In this document: positions 1 to 5,097 of the stretch, in pieces
How the letters are laid out: every line of letters starts with the position of its first letter
Position numbering within the stretch: the first letter of the stretch is position 1
From: Planctomycetota bacterium
Lineage (GTDB): Bacteria; Planctomycetota; UBA11346
DNA: 5,097 nt
Direction of reading: 5' to 3'
NCBI GenBank assembly: GCA_013816645.1
Contig: JACDEC010000284.1
Coordinates: forward strand, 1-5,097
The notes under the pieces: model-generated
The model's input: only the letters and a program-made list of their open reading frames with translations
Told to the model about the DNA's origin: nothing
The model's database searches: none
Program-made: the position numbers and the translations under genes

Positions 1-1056
<1,056 letters not shown>

Positions 1057-1133
1057 GACCTGGCGACGAGAGTCGGACCCTCGGCGCAAACTCGTCTTCT
1101 CGCAAATGGAATAGGTCCCGACAGTCCCGGGTT

Positions 1134-1171
1134 CTGCGGAGCCATGCAAGGAGGGAACACGGGCTTCGCAG
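1134..1171 (+). promoter_or_regulatory. Stable hairpin with a Shine-Dalgarno-like loop, abutting a GTG codon
   Basis: CTGCGGAGCC (1134-1143) pairs with GGCTTCGCAG (1162-1171) over 10 bp with a single G-U wobble. The 18-nt loop (1144-1161) contains AAGGAGGG at 1148-1155, an excellent anti-16S match, and an ATG at 1144. The GTG at 1172, first start of the small ORF, follows the stem directly. A competing stem can form between CCCGGGTTC (1126-1134) and GAACACGGG (1155-1163), 9 bp with one mismatch, and the two share bases. The pairing is read directly from the sequence; a role in translation control or as part of a structured RNA is inference. It matches no riboswitch class I recognise. Confidence 0.45.
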
Positions 1172-1357
1172 GTGAGCGAGGCCGTCGAACTGCTGCGAGC
1201 GATGCTCGGCCGATTGGGCCACGTCGCGTCGATCGCGGTGATCGTCGGACTGCTGTCCAAGGTAGCCGCCGAAGAGTCGGCGCACCATGACGGCTTGCTG
1301 TCCACCGCGACGTTCGAGAGCGTTAGCGTGGTCTGCTCGGGCAGCGGTTCCGGCTGA
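1172..1357 (+). CDS. Possible small hydrophobic protein of 61 residues, unknown function
   Basis: I do not recognise this protein. It starts at the only usable start of its frame (GTG; the frame is open upstream only to a TAG at 1112) and ends at TGA 1355-1357. By hand count third codon positions are about 85% G/C, first about two thirds and second under half, the order expected of real genes in GC-rich DNA. Residues 14-34 (about GRLGHVASIAVIVGLLSKVAA) are mostly hydrophobic and could form one membrane-associated helix; the tail ends in a Ser/Gly run. A strong intrinsic terminator begins 32 bp after the stop. Against it: the AAGGAGGG Shine-Dalgarno ends 16 nt before the GTG, too far for normal use unless the intervening stem is folded, and there is no recognisable homology. 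It may be a real small gene, a gene remnant, or part of a non-coding transcript. Confidence 0.35.
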   Translation: MSEAVELLRAMLGRLGHVASIAVIVGLLSKVAAEESAHHDGLLSTATFESVSVVCSGSGSG

Positions 1358-1388
1358 GCGGCGCGGAGACTCGGAGGAGCACGACGGA

Positions 1389-1424
1389 GGGCGCCGGTTC
1401 TGGACCGGCGCCCATCGGCTTTTT
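1389..1424 (+). terminator. Rightward intrinsic terminator
   Basis: GGGCGCCGGT (1389-1398) and ACCGGCGCCC (1404-1413) form a perfect 10-bp stem around the loop TCTGG, followed after six bases (ATCGGC) by TTTTT at 1420-1424. The T-run lies only on the plus-strand side, so it ends rightward transcription, from the dehydrogenase or from the small ORF. The last T is also the first base of the complementary stop codon of the leftward transporter gene. The six-base spacer between stem and T-run is longer than ideal, partly bridged by possible extra pairs at 1385-1387 with 1415-1417. There is no matching T-run for leftward transcripts. Confidence 0.7.
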
Positions 1425-3061
1425 CACATCTTGGTGGTGATGTTGTTGTTGATCGGATCCTGCAGCAGCTGCACCGGCTTGTAGCCGCCGACCGCGCGGA
1501 AATAGAGCAACATCACCAGGAAAATCACCGCCATCGCAGCGGGGATGTACGAGTCCACCGTGAGCGTCTTGCGATCACCGGCGATGCTTGCCTCGACCAC
1601 GGTCTGTTCGACGTCCGTCCGTTCGGTCGCAGGTCGTTCCTGCAGTGCTTTCAAGGTGGCGCCATCGATCCCTCTCACCGGTTCGAAGAACAGGAAAGAG
1701 CTCATTTTGTCGGCCTGGTACGTGCCGTAGGCGACGAAGTCCACGGTGGCCAGCGCTTCGCCTGCGAATCGGTCCTTGGCGTAGCCCAAGCCGACCGAGC
1801 CGATCAATCCCGCAGACATCATGCCGATTCCACCCATGATCGACATGGCGATGGCTCCGGTGCGCGGGAAGCGGTCGCCGACGATCGCCAGCATGGTCGG
1901 CCAGAAGAACGCTTTGCCCAGCGCGTAGACCGACACGGCGATAAGCGCCATGGTGAAGGTGTCTGCGTTGCTGACGAGATTGAGCCCGATGGCCGCGATG
2001 ACCGAGCACACCAGCAGCAGGCCGACCGGAGAGAGCCGCAGGGTCTTCTCGATGAAGTGCGCGCAGAAGCGCAGCCCGAACATCAGCAGCGAGGTGATCA
2101 CGAAGAGCAGCTTGCCCTCCTTTGAGGTCAGAATGTTTCCGGTGATGTTCTGGATCCATGTATCGGTGCCGAGCTCGACCGCGCCGACGAGCGCATGGGC
2201 GATGAACAGGACGAAGAGCAGGAATGCGCCGAGAGAGAAGCGGGTGGCGAAACCGACGAGCAGCACGAGCAGCGCGCCGATGCCGTAGGAGATCGTCTGC
2301 GCGGCACCGTCTTCCAGGCCGAAGCTGTCCCGGCAGATGCCCAGGGAGAAGAGCGCGAGCAGGTAGCTGGCCACGGCGGCACCGAGCAGACCGACGTCCT
2401 TGAACATCTCGCCGATGCCCAGGCCTTTCACCGCGGCTTCGCTGCGCGGGAACCGTTGGCCGAGGAAGAGCACGCCGTAGAGCACCGTCGGCACCAGGAA
2501 CAACGCCAATTGTGCCTTCCAGCTCCAAGCGTCGCCCAGTGTCCAGCCGATCAGGCCACCGATGACCATGCCGGCGGGCCAACTCGCGTGCAGGATGTTG
2601 AGGTAGTGCGTGCGGTTCTGCGGGAAGAGCGTTGCGACCAGTGGGTTGGCCACGCCCTCCAATACCCCATTGGCCAACGCGAACACGAATGTTCCCCAAT
2701 AGAGCAGATTGTAGGCGAGATGTGGATCCTGGCCCTTGGTGGCGCCGAGGGTGATCACTGCCGAGGCGACGTGCAGGATAAAGGCTGCTGCCGTCATCGT
2801 GCCGTAGCCGACCTTGTCGACGATGATGCCGGTGAGGATGATCCCGAAACAGAAGCCGGTGAAGCCGGCGCCGCCGATGGCGCCGAGTTCGGCGCCCGTG
2901 AAGCCGAACTCGCTGGTCCAGTTGCCGAGGATACCGCCGCGGATGCCGAAGCCGACTCCGGCGGCTAGGATCGCCATGAATCCGGCGAGCAGCAGGCGCT
3001 TTTCGTTCGGCGCCCGGGGCGCCAAGCTGGTTGCTGAGATGGGGGCTGCGGCGTCGGTCAT
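1424..3061 (-). CDS. Major facilitator superfamily transporter, FucP/FHS-like sugar permease type
   Basis: Inner-membrane secondary transporter of 545 residues, predicted to have about 12 membrane helices. The first is at about residues 22-40; the segment GIIVDKVGYG (78-87) matches the conserved MFS loop between helices 2 and 3; NGVLEGVANPLVATLFP (131-147) followed by LHASWPAGMVIGGLIGW resembles the conserved Asn-Pro/Phe-Pro and Gly-rich region of the fucose-galactose-glucose:H+ symporter branch. The second half contains ELGTDTWI (296-303) and KAFFWPTMLAIVGDRFPRTGA (383-403). About 75 polar residues (430-505) separate the last two helices, the final one being about 507-523; this loop should face the periplasm and makes the protein longer than the usual 400-440. 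The substrate is unknown; sugar is a guess from family resemblance. ATG 3061 is chosen because GGAG lies six bases upstream; an in-frame GTG at 3091 would add ten residues. It lies 94 bp behind the cysN-like gene on the same strand, so co-transcription is possible. Confidence 0.93.
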   Translation of the reverse strand: MTDAAAPISATSLAPRAPNEKRLLLAGFMAILAAGVGFGIRGGILGNWTSEFGFTGAELGAIGGAGFTGFCFGIILTGIIVDKVGYGTMTAAAFILHVASAVITLGATKGQDPHLAYNLLYWGTFVFALANGVLEGVANPLVATLFPQNRTHYLNILHASWPAGMVIGGLIGWTLGDAWSWKAQLALFLVPTVLYGVLFLGQRFPRSEAAVKGLGIGEMFKDVGLLGAAVASYLLALFSLGICRDSFGLEDGAAQTISYGIGALLVLLVGFATRFSLGAFLLFVLFIAHALVGAVELGTDTWIQNITGNILTSKEGKLLFVITSLLMFGLRFCAHFIEKTLRLSPVGLLLVCSVIAAIGLNLVSNADTFTMALIAVSVYALGKAFFWPTMLAIVGDRFPRTGAIAMSIMGGIGMMSAGLIGSVGLGYAKDRFAGEALATVDFVAYGTYQADKMSSFLFFEPVRGIDGATLKALQERPATERTDVEQTVVEASIAGDRKTLTVDSYIPAAMAVIFLVMLLYFRAVGGYKPVQLLQDPINNNITTKM

Positions 3062-3099
3062 CGAAAGCTCCAGTATGGGACTAGGTCCCACGAAGCTCC
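3062..3099 (-). promoter_or_regulatory. Duplicated ribosome-binding site/start unit around a small hairpin, before the transporter
   Basis: On the minus strand GGAGCTTTCG precedes ATG 3061 (GGAG at 3071-3068, six-base spacer), and a near copy GGAGCTTCG precedes an in-frame GTG at 3091 (GGAG at 3099-3096, four-base spacer). Between them TGGGAC and GTCCCA (3090-3085 and 3081-3076) form a perfect 6-bp inverted repeat with a 3-base loop; its stem would cover two bases of the GTG. The ATG is the likelier start because family proteins begin with a short polar tail and the hairpin would mask the GTG. The inverted repeat could instead be an operator; no regulator is encoded here. Confidence 0.5.
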
Positions 3100-3155
3100 G
3101 CGTCGTAGCAGCTGGTAACCGCCAGGAAAGAGCTTCCCTCGACGTACGGTCCGGA

Positions 3156-4940
<1,785 letters not shown>

Positions 4941-4962
4941 CTGATCGCGCGGGGACGTCGAC

Positions 4963-5002
4963 GGGTCCGGAAGTCCGGAAGTCCGGGAGTCCGGGAGTCC
5001 TG
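4963..5002. repeat. Tandem octamer array A, five units of about AAGTCCGG
   Basis: Five consecutive 8-bp units: GGGTCCGG, AAGTCCGG, AAGTCCGG, GAGTCCGG, GAGTCCTG. It lies inside the longer possible reading frame of the cysN-like gene (start 5024), where the minus strand gives the Pro/Ser/Asp-rich stretch LPDSRTSGLPDP. Because the unit is not a multiple of three, translation cycles with a 24-bp period. Unit junctions followed by A form the palindrome TCCGGA. Confidence 0.93.
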
Positions 5003-5030
5003 CGGGGCTGGGGGTCATGGTCATGGGGAG

Positions 5031-5070
5031 AAGTCCGGAAGTCCGGAAGTCCGGAAGTCCGGAAGTCCTG
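5031..5070. repeat. Tandem octamer array B, five units of AAGTCCGG
   Basis: Four identical units AAGTCCGG followed by AAGTCCTG. Like array A it has five units and ends in TCCTG, and it starts exactly 68 bp after array A. The 28-bp spacer between them (5003-5030) contains two tandem GGTCAT copies, which encode the Met-Thr-Met-Thr of the longer cysN start. The array lies upstream of both candidate cysN starts and replaces the position where a Shine-Dalgarno would be expected for ATG 5024. Confidence 0.95.
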
Positions 5071-5097
5071 TGGTTCGGAGGTCGGTGATCATTGGGC
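5071..5097. other. Unassigned right edge
   Basis: Only 27 bp remain after array B. A minus-strand TGA at 5091-5089, preceded by codons GCC CAA, could be the end of an upstream leftward gene, for which cysD would be the natural candidate, but two codons cannot support a call. Confidence 0.15.

Larger units (their letters stand above)
1057..1423. other. Gap between converging genes
   Basis: This 367-bp stretch separates the dehydrogenase stop from the stop of the leftward transporter. It holds the hairpin, the possible small ORF and the rightward terminator listed separately. Positions 1057-1125 show nothing I can assign: no clear -35/-10 pair, no tRNA or rRNA. A near-direct repeat of GTCCCG occurs at 1115-1120 and 1124-1129. 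Minus-strand frames across the gap are open in places but show no clear codon-position bias. Confidence 0.6.

Noticed and set aside
1134..1424. Known structured RNA such as RNase P RNA, tmRNA, 6S or a c-di-GMP riboswitch
   Set aside because: None of the conserved core sequences of these RNAs can be found; only the simple hairpins and the terminator are visible.
4963..5070. CRISPR array
   Set aside because: Units are 8 bp and directly adjacent, with no 25-40 bp repeats or unique spacers.

Overview
The window looks like chromosomal DNA of a GC-rich proteobacterium. The protein styles, the strong G/C preference at third codon positions and the short tandem octamer arrays between genes would fit a Xanthomonadaceae-type gammaproteobacterium (Lysobacter, Luteimonas and relatives). 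That placement is inference from general character, not from a marker gene.

Layout. Positions 1-1056 (+) hold the 3' four fifths of a nucleotide-sugar dehydrogenase of the TviB/WbpO type (UDP-HexNAc 6-dehydrogenase), cut by the left window edge. Positions 1057-1423 form a gap without a recognisable gene. It contains a strong hairpin with a Shine-Dalgarno-like sequence in its loop, a possible 61-residue small protein with coding-like codon bias, and a rightward intrinsic terminator. Two genes then read leftward. Upstream is a CysN-like GTPase fused to an APS-kinase-like domain (3156-4940, possible start at 5024). Downstream of it, after a 94-215 bp gap depending on start choices, not more than about 100 bp by the preferred starts, is a 545-residue major facilitator transporter of the FucP/FHS-like type (1424-3061). 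The dehydrogenase and the transporter converge on the terminator. To the right of the CysN core lie two five-copy arrays of an 8-bp repeat (consensus AAGTCCGG), one of which falls inside the longer possible reading frame of cysN.

How the parts may fit. The dehydrogenase makes uronic-acid-type amino sugars for surface polysaccharide. CysN with CysD and an active APS kinase makes activated sulfate (APS/PAPS). A polysaccharide locus next to a second-type CysN would suit a sulfated or otherwise modified surface polymer, but no sulfotransferase or cysD is visible here, so this stays a hypothesis. The most unusual points are the degenerate C-terminal kinase domain of the CysN-like protein, the octamer arrays at its 5' end, the duplicated ribosome-binding-site/start unit around a hairpin before the transporter, and the structured region with a small ORF at 1134-1424.
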